The notes under the pieces: generated by a model
Seen by the model: only the letters and a program-made list of their open reading frames with translations
What the model was told of the DNA's origin: nothing
The model's database searches: none
Made by a program: the position numbers and the translations under genes
In this document: in pieces, positions 1 through 5,393 of the stretch
How the letters are laid out: every line of letters starts with the position of its first letter
How positions within the stretch are numbered: the stretch's first letter is position 1
DNA from: Dehalococcoidia bacterium
Lineage (GTDB): Bacteria; Chloroflexota; Dehalococcoidia; Dehalococcoidales; BS750m-G39
Assembly: GCA_030616265.1 (NCBI GenBank)
Contig: JAUWXS010000055.1
Location: 1-5,393 of the forward strand
Reading direction: 5' to 3'
Length of the DNA: 5,393 nt

Positions 1-30
1 GAAGAAGAAGTAATCCAAAGCTAAAATTGC

Positions 31-59
31 TTGACTTCTATCTCACAGTGGGCTAAACT
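31..59 (+). promoter_or_regulatory. Predicted sigma70-type promoter of the operon
   Basis: A -35 box TTGACT (31-36, 5 of 6 matches to consensus) is followed after exactly 17 bases by a -10 box TAAACT (54-59, 4 of 6 matches). Transcription would begin near 66 and give a leader of about 85 bases before cooC at 152. It is the only convincing promoter pair I found in the non-coding leader, and it lies ahead of the first gene of a same-strand cluster. The pair was found by eye; a chance match in a fairly AT-rich stretch is possible. Confidence 0.5.
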
Positions 60-92
60 TAACCTTGGGTGTTACCAGATAATACTAGCGGT

Positions 93-129
93 TGGAGCTG
101 AGAACTTTCCCCTTAAAGTCTCAGCTTTA
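93..129 (+). promoter_or_regulatory. Long stem-loop in the 5' leader of cooC
   Basis: The arms AGCTGAG (96-102) and CTCAGCT (120-126) are perfectly complementary. Inside them ACTTT (104-108) pairs with AAAGT (115-119). This makes a 12-bp stem with one bulged A (103) and a six-base loop, CCCCTT (109-114); two G-U pairs and one T-A pair can extend the base to 93-129. The stem lies between the predicted promoter and the cooC start, 22 bases ahead of the ATG. It is followed by TTTATTG rather than a clean T run, so it is a poor intrinsic terminator. An attenuator, an mRNA-stabilising 5' structure or a protein-binding site are all possible. The pairing is seen directly; the role is inferred. Confidence 0.55.
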
Positions 130-151
130 TTGTGGTAAAAACAGGGTTTTT

Positions 152-940
152 ATGAAGATTGCTATAAGCGGTAAGGGCGGAGTGGGGAAGACTATGTTAG
201 CCTCTCTCCTTTCCCGAACTTTCGCTGAGGCTAGCTACGGTGTTTTAGCCATTGATGCCGACCCTGATTCTAACCTGGCTGCCACCCTTGGTTTTCCCCA
301 TGCCGAGAAGATAACCCCTATCTCCGAGATGAGCGAGCTTATTGAGGAGCGGACGGGAGTGCCGCCGGGGAAAGCGGCCAGCTTTTTCAAGCTGAATCCC
401 AAGGTGGATGATTTGCCAGAGAAGTATTCCCTAAAATATAATGGCATAAGATTAATGGTAATGGGGCGGGTTAAGCAGGGCGGCACCGGTTGCTACTGCC
501 CCGAAAACGCCCTGTTGAAGGCACTGATTACCCATTTGCTCCTGGGAAGAGATGAGGTAGTTATTCTGGATCTGGAGGCGGGTGTCGAGCATCTGGGAAG
601 AGCCACGGCTAAGGCGGTAGATGTATTGATTGTAGTCGTGGAGCCAGGCAGGCGAAGCATTGAAACCGCCCGTAGAATCGCCAAGCTGGCCCAGGAAATT
701 GGCTTAAATAATATCGCCGTTGTGGCTAACAAGGTCCGCAGCCAACCCGAGAAGGAATTTATAACCTCCAGCCTGCCCGAGTTTAAATTCCTCGGTTTTA
801 TCCCCTACGACCAGGCCCTGGTCGATGCCGACCTGGCCAATCTCCCCATACTTGATGCCAGCCCCAAGGTGGCTGGTGAAGTTAGAAATATCTATAAAGC
901 CCTGTTGTCCGCCGCTAAGGTAGCAGGCAAAGCAAGATAG
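152..940 (+). CDS. cooC: CooC-type nickel-insertion ATPase (CODH maturation)
   Basis: This 262-residue cytoplasmic protein belongs to the CooC family of the MinD/SIMIBI P-loop ATPases, which use ATP-driven dimerisation to help nickel enter the active-site cluster of CO dehydrogenase. It shows a deviant Walker A, GKGGVGKT, at residues 7-14 with the signature lysine K8, and the AIDADP switch segment at 33-38. The family's metal-binding Cys-X-Cys is C114-Y-C116, in GTGCYCPEN. A Walker B region, ILDLEAGVEHLGR, lies at 138-150, and NK at 193-194 fits the base-recognition position. The frame is open back to a TTG at 92, but that would put 20 unrelated residues before the P-loop and overlap the leader hairpin. 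ATG 152 places the Walker A at the usual N-terminus, with a weak AGGG (143-146) ahead. It is the first gene of the cluster, 29 bases before fhs. The VEHLGR form resembles CODH-linked CooC more than AcsF; that split is my inference. Confidence 0.9.
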   Translation: MKIAISGKGGVGKTMLASLLSRTFAEASYGVLAIDADPDSNLAATLGFPHAEKITPISEMSELIEERTGVPPGKAASFFKLNPKVDDLPEKYSLKYNGIRLMVMGRVKQGGTGCYCPENALLKALITHLLLGRDEVVILDLEAGVEHLGRATAKAVDVLIVVVEPGRRSIETARRIAKLAQEIGLNNIAVVANKVRSQPEKEFITSSLPEFKFLGFIPYDQALVDADLANLPILDASPKVAGEVRNIYKALLSAAKVAGKAR

Positions 941-957
941 CCCTAAATAATAATAAT

Positions 958-965
958 GAGGAGGT
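958..965 (+). promoter_or_regulatory. Shine-Dalgarno site of fhs
   Basis: GAGGAGGT is a near-perfect anti-16S match ending four bases before the GTG at 970. It decides the start: the next in-frame ATG (991, residue 8) has no such site before it. The 29-base gap also holds four AAT repeats (946-957), an unstructured AT-rich stretch that may keep the site accessible. Confidence 0.8.
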
Positions 966-969
966 TCCC

Positions 970-2733
970 GTGGCCTACGACGCTGTAAAAATGAAGGACT
1001 GGCAGATTTCAGAGGCGGCTGAGGAGAACATGCCGACTCCCGACGAGTGGCGGGAGAAGCTGAACCTGCAGAAGGACGAGATTATCCCCTACGGTAGAGT
1101 GTGCAAACTCGACTTCATGAAGATTATCGAGCGTCTCAAGAATAAGAAAGATGGCAAGTACATCGAGGTGACGGCGATAACCCCCACGCCGCTGGGGGAG
1201 GGGAAGAGCACCACCTCCTGTGGCCTTATGGAAGGCATGGGCAAGCGGGGACTGAATGTCGGCGGCGCCCTGAGGCAGCCTTCGGGCGGCCCCACGATGA
1301 ACATCAAGGGCACGGCGGCTGGCGGCGGTAACGCCCTGCTTATTCCGATGACCGAGTTTTCTATGGGGCTTACCGGCGACATCAACGATATCATGAACGC
1401 TCATAATCTGGCTATGGTGGCGCTTACCGCCCGGATGCAGCACGAACGCAATTACGACGATGAGCAATTGGCCAGGCTTACCAAGATGCGACGCCTGAAC
1501 ATCAACCCCACCCGGGTGGAGATGGGCTGGATTATAGACTTTTGTGCGCAGAGTTTGCGCAACATCATCATCGGCCTGGGCGGGCGTATGGATGGCTTCA
1601 CCATGCAGTCCAAATTCGGCATCGCCGTAAGCTCCGAGCTGATGGCTATGCTGTCCATCGTGCGGGACTTAGCCGACATGCGGGAGAGGATGGACAATAT
1701 CACCCTTGCCTTCGACAAGAAGGGCAATCCCGTTACCACCGGCGACCTTGAGGTAGGCGGCGCCATGACCGCCTGGATGCGTAATACCATCAACCCCACC
1801 CTGATGTGCACCGCCGAATACCAGCCCTGCATGGTTCATGCCGGTCCCTTCGCCAATATCGCTGTCGGGCAGTCTTCGATTATCGCCGACCGCATCGGGC
1901 TCAAGATGTTCGATTACCACATTACCGAGAGTGGATTTGCCGCCGATATCGGCTTTGAGAAGTTCTGGAACGTGAAATGCCGCTACAGTGGTCTCAAACC
2001 CCACGTTTCGGTGTTGACCACCACTATCAGGGCTCTCAAGATGCATGGGGGCGGTCCTAGAGTGGTGGCGGGCATTCCGCTGCCCGAGGCTTATAATAAA
2101 GAGGACCTGGGGCTTCTGGAGAAGGGTCTGCCCAATATGCTGCATCTTATCGGCGTTATCCGGAAGTCGGGCATCAACCCGGTGGTATGCATTAACTGCT
2201 TCCACACCGATACCAAGGCCGAAATAGCCCTGGTCAAGAAGGCGGCTGAAGCCGCTGGCGCCCGCTGTGCCGTATCCACCCACTGGGCCGACGGCGGCGA
2301 CGGCGCTCTGGAATTAGCCGATGCCGTTAAGGATGCCTGCGAGGAAGAGAATGAGTTTAAGTTCCTCTACCCTCAAGAAATGAAGCTGCGCGACCGTGTG
2401 GCTATGATTGCCAAAGAGGTGTATGGTGCCGACGGTGTGTCCTGGGCAGCGGATGTGGAGGCAAAAGCCAAGAGGTTTGAGTCCGATCCTAAATATGATG
2501 AGTACGCCACCATGATGGTCAAGACTCACCTGAGTCTTACCCACGACCCGACTCTCAAGGGCGTGCCCAAGGGCTGGACGCTACCTATCAGGGATGTGCT
2601 GATTTACTCCGGAGCCAAGTTCCTCTGCCCCTGCGCAGGTACCATCACCCTGATGCCAGGGACCAGTTCCAGTCCAGCCTTTAGAAAAGTGGATATCGAC
2701 GTAAAGACGGGCAAGGTCACCGGACTATTTTAA
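970..2733 (+). CDS. fhs: Formate-tetrahydrofolate ligase (divergent long type)
   Basis: The enzyme makes 10-formyl-THF from formate, ATP and THF, the entry step of the methyl branch of the Wood-Ljungdahl pathway, in the cytoplasm. At 587 residues it is longer than the usual 555-560, mainly through extra N-terminal sequence; the start is GTG. Family marks are PYGRV at 40-44, the P-loop TPTPLGEGKST (71-81), LRQPSGGP (101-108), IKGTAAGGG (112-120), GDI (136-138), GPFANIA (292-298), SGLKP (340-344), RALKMHGG (354-361), DP..KG.PKG near 526-535 and a C-terminal VTGLF. Several otherwise rigid motifs differ from the classical enzyme: LREPSLGP reads LRQPSGGP, GPFANIAHG reads GPFANIAVG, and MPGLPKxPAA reads MPGTSSSPAF (562-571). 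It looks like a distinct Fhs subgroup rather than a decayed copy, because the frame is intact and the P-loop and the arginine after GGAL (R102) remain. Two CooC-type genes flank it. Confidence 0.95.
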   Translation: MAYDAVKMKDWQISEAAEENMPTPDEWREKLNLQKDEIIPYGRVCKLDFMKIIERLKNKKDGKYIEVTAITPTPLGEGKSTTSCGLMEGMGKRGLNVGGALRQPSGGPTMNIKGTAAGGGNALLIPMTEFSMGLTGDINDIMNAHNLAMVALTARMQHERNYDDEQLARLTKMRRLNINPTRVEMGWIIDFCAQSLRNIIIGLGGRMDGFTMQSKFGIAVSSELMAMLSIVRDLADMRERMDNITLAFDKKGNPVTTGDLEVGGAMTAWMRNTINPTLMCTAEYQPCMVHAGPFANIAVGQSSIIADRIGLKMFDYHITESGFAADIGFEKFWNVKCRYSGLKPHVSVLTTTIRALKMHGGGPRVVAGIPLPEAYNKEDLGLLEKGLPNMLHLIGVIRKSGINPVVCINCFHTDTKAEIALVKKAAEAAGARCAVSTHWADGGDGALELADAVKDACEEENEFKFLYPQEMKLRDRVAMIAKEVYGADGVSWAADVEAKAKRFESDPKYDEYATMMVKTHLSLTHDPTLKGVPKGWTLPIRDVLIYSGAKFLCPCAGTITLMPGTSSSPAFRKVDIDVKTGKVTGLF

Positions 2734-2753
2734 ACGGAGGACAACCGTTTGAG
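2729..2753 (+). promoter_or_regulatory. Ribosome-binding region of the second cooC, inside an inverted repeat
   Basis: GGAGG (2736-2740) lies eight bases before the TTG at 2749 and supports that start. The same bases sit in an inverted repeat: AAACGG (2732-2737) is complementary to CCGTTT (2745-2750), with a seven-base loop, AGGACAA. U-G, A-U and U-G pairs extend it to nine pairs (2729-2753). The fold would bury the TTG start codon and half of the Shine-Dalgarno site just after the fhs stop (2731-2733). Ribosomes finishing fhs would melt it, so translational coupling is a simple reading. The pairing is seen; the regulation is inferred. Confidence 0.5.
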
Positions 2754-3513
2754 TTTTAGTATTGCTGTAGCCGGAAAGGGCGGCAGCGGTAAGACTTCAC
2801 TGGCCAGTCTGGTTATCCGCTACCTGATGAAGAAAGGGGCGGGACCGGTACTGGCTATTGATGCTGACCCCAACGCCAACCTGGGGGAGAGCTTAGGGCT
2901 TGACATAAAACAAACAATCGGCTCAATCATCGCCTCTTTTAACGATGAGAAGATAAATATTCCTCCCGGGATGACCAAGGAAGCCTATCTGGACTTTAAG
3001 CTAAACGAGTCTGTAGTTGAGGCTAAGGGGCTCGACCTGGTGACCATGGGTCGGGGGGAGGGGCCGGACTGCTACTGTTACCCCAATCTTATCCTGAGAA
3101 AGTTCGTCGACAGCCTGGCGGGAAACTATCCCTATATGGTTATGGATAACGAGGCGGGGATGGAGCACCTTTCGCGGAGGACTACTCAGGATGTCGACGA
3201 GCTGCTTATAGTCTCCGACCATACGGTGAAGGGAGTCCGCACCGTAGCCCGCATAATTGAGCTGGTTGACGAGCTCAAGCTGGTGGTGAAGCGGCAGTCG
3301 GTGCTCATCAATCTTGTTCCCGACGGGCTTGACCCTATGGTGACTGAGGAACTGCAAAGATTAAAGATTGAACCCACCGCCACCATCCCCTTGGATGAGG
3401 AAGTGGCTCAGTATGACATCAAGCTAAAACCGCTGCTTGACCTGCCCGATAGTTCTAAAGCGGTGAAAGCAGTTAATAATTTAATGACCAAGCTTATCGC
3501 TGGAAAGGGGTAG
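2749..3513 (+). CDS. Second CooC-family ATPase, AcsF-like (CODH/ACS maturation)
   Basis: A 254-residue MinD/SIMIBI ATPase of the CooC/AcsF family. The N-terminus carries a deviant Walker A, GKGGSGKTS, at residues 9-17 and LAIDADPNANL at 35-45. The family's metal-site pair is C108-Y-C110 (GPDCYCYPN), and the Walker B region reads MDNEAGMEHLSRRT (132-145). It is clearly a paralogue of the cooC at 152-940 but not a recent duplicate: the two share the motifs and differ widely between them, and this copy has EAGMEHLSRR where the first has EAGVEHLGR. In acetogens a protein of this family, AcsF, is encoded with the ACS genes and is linked to nickel loading of ACS. The nearby acsD suggests this copy is the AcsF-like one, but CODH-directed CooC2 is equally possible. 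The start is TTG, backed by GGAGG and by the P-loop lying at the N-terminus. Its stop is two bases from the folD start. Confidence 0.88.
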   Translation: MSFSIAVAGKGGSGKTSLASLVIRYLMKKGAGPVLAIDADPNANLGESLGLDIKQTIGSIIASFNDEKINIPPGMTKEAYLDFKLNESVVEAKGLDLVTMGRGEGPDCYCYPNLILRKFVDSLAGNYPYMVMDNEAGMEHLSRRTTQDVDELLIVSDHTVKGVRTVARIIELVDELKLVVKRQSVLINLVPDGLDPMVTEELQRLKIEPTATIPLDEEVAQYDIKLKPLLDLPDSSKAVKAVNNLMTKLIAGKG

Positions 3514-3515
3514 AA

Positions 3516-4403
3516 ATGACGGCACAACTTATTAAAGGCGCCGAGGTTGCCAGGGAGATTCGCGAGGAATTAAAAAAGGAGATTGCCGAGCTTAAGGCGA
3601 AGCACAACGTGGTACCCGGGCTGGTCACGGTGCTGGTCGGCGCCGACCCGGCTTCGCAGGTCTATGTCGGCGCTAAAGAAAAGACCTCACAAGAGCTGGG
3701 TATCTACTCGGAGAGGTACGACCTCCCTGAGAAGACCAGCCAGAAAGAGCTTATCGCCCTGATTGACAAGCTCAATAAAGACCCCAAGATTAACGGCATC
3801 CTGGTGCAACTGCCCCTGCCCAAACACCTTAACGAGGGGGAAGTCCTCTACGCCATTGACCCCAAAAAGGATGTTGACGGCTTCCACCCGGTGAACGTGG
3901 GCAAGCTGATGATAGGGCAGCCGGACTATATGCCCTGCACCCCGGCCGGTATCCAGCAGCTCTTAATCCACTCCGGCACCCAGATTGAGGGCGCCGAGGT
4001 GGTCGTTGTGGGGCGGAGCAACATCGTGGGTAAACCTATCGCCAATATCTTATTGCAGAAGGCGCCGGGGGCTAACGCTACCGTCACCATTTGTCACACC
4101 AGGACCCGCGACATGACCTTCCATACCAGGAGAGCCGATATATTAATAGTTGCCGCGGGAAAGCCCAAGTATATCACCGCCGATATGGTGAAAGAGGGGG
4201 TGGTGGTCATTGACGTGGGCGTGAACGAAATCGGCCGGACGGCCGAGGGCAAGAGAATCCTCTGTGGGGACGTTGACTTTGAAACTGTTAAAGAGAAGGC
4301 TAAGGCTATCACCCCGGTCCCGGGTGGGGTGGGGCCGATGACCATAACCATGCTCATGATGAACACCGTCAGGGCGGCCAAAGTAGCCGCTGGCTTAACT
4401 TAG
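3516..4403 (+). CDS. folD: Bifunctional methylene-THF dehydrogenase / methenyl-THF cyclohydrolase
   Basis: FolD converts 10-formyl-THF to methenyl-THF and reduces that to methylene-THF, the two steps after Fhs, so a separate cyclohydrolase gene is not needed here. The 295 residues are a little longer than the 288 of the E. coli enzyme. Catalytic residues sit where expected: Y50 and K54 in YVGAK, Q98 in ILVQLPLP, and D121 in DVDGF (119-123). The Rossmann domain shows VVVGRSNIVGKP (163-174), CHTRT (193-197) in the cofactor-binding loop, and PVPGGVGPMT (267-276) at the end. Compared with the E. coli protein there is an extra stretch of about four residues around 181-187 (QKAPGAN). AAAGGGG at 3504-3510, inside the end of the preceding gene, is the Shine-Dalgarno site. 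With only two bases between stop and start, translation is probably coupled. NADP versus NAD preference cannot be read safely. Confidence 0.96.
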   Translation: MTAQLIKGAEVAREIREELKKEIAELKAKHNVVPGLVTVLVGADPASQVYVGAKEKTSQELGIYSERYDLPEKTSQKELIALIDKLNKDPKINGILVQLPLPKHLNEGEVLYAIDPKKDVDGFHPVNVGKLMIGQPDYMPCTPAGIQQLLIHSGTQIEGAEVVVVGRSNIVGKPIANILLQKAPGANATVTICHTRTRDMTFHTRRADILIVAAGKPKYITADMVKEGVVVIDVGVNEIGRTAEGKRILCGDVDFETVKEKAKAITPVPGGVGPMTITMLMMNTVRAAKVAAGLT

Positions 4404-4417
4404 GAGGTAGTAAAGGG

Positions 4418-4636
4418 ATGGAATATAAGATTGACAAAAAGAAGGCCCCGGGCCGGGACGAGGTGGAGGTGCTGGGGGCTACCTTTGAAGAAGGCAAACC
4501 AGAGGGGGAGGATGCTGGGAAGTGGCGGCAGAAGCTAGATAGCCGTGAGGAGAAGCTAAAATACCTGCGAAGCGGGGAGCGTTACTGGTATAGCCAGGAA
4601 TGGTTTGGCAGCGAGAAGCGCAAGAATCCGGCTTGA
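4418..4636 (+). CDS. Small highly charged protein of unknown function
   Basis: I do not recognise this 72-residue protein. A strong AGGAGGT (4402-4408), overlapping the folD stop codon, lies nine bases before the ATG. It ends 16 bases before acsD, so it looks like a true operon member. It has 33 charged residues (16 acidic, 17 basic), no cysteine or histidine, three tryptophans (36, 57, 62) and four tyrosines, and no signal peptide or membrane segment. An N-terminal basic patch IDKKK (5-9) is followed by an acidic Gly-rich middle (14-34). A likely amphipathic helix spans about 35-52 (KWRQKLDSREEKLKYL), and an aromatic segment RYWYSQEWFG lies at 55-64. There is no metal site, so direct nickel or cobalt binding is unlikely. 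Position suggests a structural, adaptor or regulatory partner of FolD or the corrinoid protein, but this is only inference. Confidence 0.8.
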   Translation: MEYKIDKKKAPGRDEVEVLGATFEEGKPEGEDAGKWRQKLDSREEKLKYLRSGERYWYSQEWFGSEKRKNPA

Positions 4637-4638
4637 GT

Positions 4639-4645
4639 AAGGAGG
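4639..4645 (+). promoter_or_regulatory. Shine-Dalgarno site of acsD
   Basis: AAGGAGG ends seven bases before the ATG at 4653, just after the TGA (4634-4636) of the small gene. It fixes the start of the truncated acsD and shows that the gene has its own strong translation start rather than relying only on coupling. Confidence 0.8.
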
Positions 4646-4652
4646 GATAAGA

Positions 4653-5393
4653 ATGGCCTTTGAAGTCCCTAAGACAGCCTATAGCGGCAGGATTAAGGAG
4701 ATAAAGCTGGGCAGCGGTGATAAAGCGGTAACCGTTGGCGGGGAGAGCTGCTACCCGTTTTATCTCTTTGAGGGGGAGATGCCGCGCTCGCCCAGAATAG
4801 CCATGGAGGTCTGGGATATGCCCCCCCAGGATTGGGCTCCAGCCGCCCTGGAGCCGTTTAAAGGGGTGACCGATGACCCGGTGGCCTGGGCCAAGAAGTG
4901 CATTGACGATTACGGGGCGGAGATGATTTGCCTGCAGCTGATAAGCACCGACCCCAACGGTCTAGACCGGAGTGCCGATGAAGCCACTGCGGCGGTCAAA
5001 AAAGTTGCCGACGCCATCGATGTTCCCCTGATTGTCTGGGGAACGGCTAACCATGACAAAGATACCGAGGTCTTGAGGCAGGTAGCCGAGGTCTGTCAGG
5101 GTAAAAACCTGATTATCGGACCCTTGGAAGAAGGGGACCACAAGAAGATCGGCGCCGCCGCTATCGGCTATCACCACACGGTGATTTCGTCGACGCCGAT
5201 AGACATAACCCTGGCCAAGCAGCTTAATATTCTGCTGGGCAATCTCGGTGTATCCGACGAACTGATTATAACGGATCCGACCGTCAGCTGCATCGGCTAC
5301 GGCATCGAGTACTGTTACTCGGTAATGGAAAGAATGAGAATGGCGGGGCTCACCCAGCAGGACGAAAAGCTACAATTCCCGCTTATCTGCAAT
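4653..5393 (+). CDS. acsD: Corrinoid iron-sulfur protein small subunit (CODH/ACS delta subunit), 3' truncated by window
   Basis: The reading frame from ATG 4653 is open for 247 codons to the last base, so the C-terminal part (about 60-70 residues by comparison with the usual 310-320) lies outside. AcsD/CdhD is the TIM-barrel small subunit of the corrinoid iron-sulfur protein. With the large subunit AcsC it holds the cobamide that carries the methyl group from methyl-THF to acetyl-CoA synthase. Recognised stretches are the N-terminal YSGRIKEIKLG (10-20), GGESCYPFYLFEG (29-41), the family-typical MEVWDMPPQDW (51-61), LQLISTDPNG (94-103), PLIVWGT (125-131) and IGYGIEYCYSVMERMRMA (214-231). No [4Fe-4S] cysteine cluster is seen, as expected, since the cluster belongs to the large subunit. 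The bacterial name acsD and the archaeal name cdhD refer to the same family; AcsE methyltransferase is unlikely given these motifs. It follows the small gene by 16 bases. Confidence 0.92.
   Translation, partial: MAFEVPKTAYSGRIKEIKLGSGDKAVTVGGESCYPFYLFEGEMPRSPRIAMEVWDMPPQDWAPAALEPFKGVTDDPVAWAKKCIDDYGAEMICLQLISTDPNGLDRSADEATAAVKKVADAIDVPLIVWGTANHDKDTEVLRQVAEVCQGKNLIIGPLEEGDHKKIGAAAIGYHHTVISSTPIDITLAKQLNILLGNLGVSDELIITDPTVSCIGYGIEYCYSVMERMRMAGLTQQDEKLQFPLICN

Noticed and set aside
1..24. Possible 3' tail of an upstream gene (stop at 11-13 or at 22-24, depending on frame)
   Set aside because: The stretch is too short to show coding character in any frame; an upstream gene may end here but cannot be supported.
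93..135. Leader hairpin read as an intrinsic terminator
   Set aside because: The bases after the stem are TTTATTGTGG, lacking a continuous T run, and the predicted promoter lies upstream of the hairpin.
92..151. Upstream in-frame TTG start that would extend cooC by 20 residues
   Set aside because: The extra residues do not look like a CooC N-terminus, the TTG falls in the base of the leader hairpin, and ATG 152 gives the expected N-terminal P-loop.
946..957. Four tandem AAT units between cooC and fhs
   Set aside because: The repeat is very short and lies in an AT-rich gap; there is no sign of a larger repeat or a binding-site pattern.
1669..2283. 204-codon open frame on the - strand within fhs, with others at 1009-1467 and 1452-1832
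   Set aside because: These are shadows of a GC-rich, strongly conserved gene on the other strand. Their predicted peptides resemble no family I know.
4821..4827. Run of seven C bases in acsD, a possible slippage or sequencing-error site
   Set aside because: The AcsD-like protein continues in the same frame on both sides (MEVWD before, QDW after), so no frameshift is indicated.
4962..5177. 71-codon open frame on the - strand opposite acsD
   Set aside because: It lies wholly inside the clear acsD frame and has no recognisable motif.

Overview
The window is one strand-uniform gene cluster for the reductive acetyl-CoA (Wood-Ljungdahl) pathway. All six genes are on the + strand and tightly packed: a CooC-type maturation ATPase, formate-tetrahydrofolate ligase (fhs), a second CooC/AcsF-type ATPase, bifunctional folD, a 72-residue protein of unknown function, and the start of acsD/cdhD (small subunit of the corrinoid iron-sulfur protein), which is cut by the right edge. 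This gene content points to a strictly anaerobic bacterium that fixes CO2 or oxidises acetyl units through CODH/ACS. The divergent long type of Fhs, the moderately GC-rich genes, the strong Shine-Dalgarno sites and the mixed ATG/GTG/TTG starts would suit an uncultured anaerobe such as a Dehalococcoidia-like Chloroflexota or a Desulfobacterota lineage. That placement is a guess from resemblance, not a demonstrated assignment.

Layout: positions 1-151 are a leader with a good sigma70-like promoter (31-59) and a strong hairpin (93-129) ahead of cooC (ATG at 152). Next come cooC 152-940, fhs 970-2733 (GTG start), the cooC/acsF-like gene 2749-3513 (TTG start, with its ribosome-binding region in a small inverted repeat), folD 3516-4403, the unknown small gene 4418-4636, and acsD from 4653 to beyond the window end. 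Gaps between genes are 2 to 29 bases and I see no terminator between them, so one polycistronic mRNA is likely.

How they work together: Fhs loads formate onto tetrahydrofolate, and FolD dehydrates and reduces formyl-THF to methylene-THF. After a further reductase step (not in the window), the methyl group passes to the corrinoid iron-sulfur protein that contains AcsD, and then to acetyl-CoA synthase. The two CooC-family ATPases are expected to insert or deliver nickel for maturation of CODH and ACS. The CODH/ACS catalytic subunits, the CFeSP large subunit, methylene-THF reductase and methyltransferase are not in the window and probably lie downstream or elsewhere.

No mobile element, CRISPR array, tRNA, rRNA or wholly new system is visible. 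The most interesting points are the unknown small charged protein inside the operon, the divergent Fhs, the paired CooC paralogues, and two RNA hairpins placed where they could control expression.
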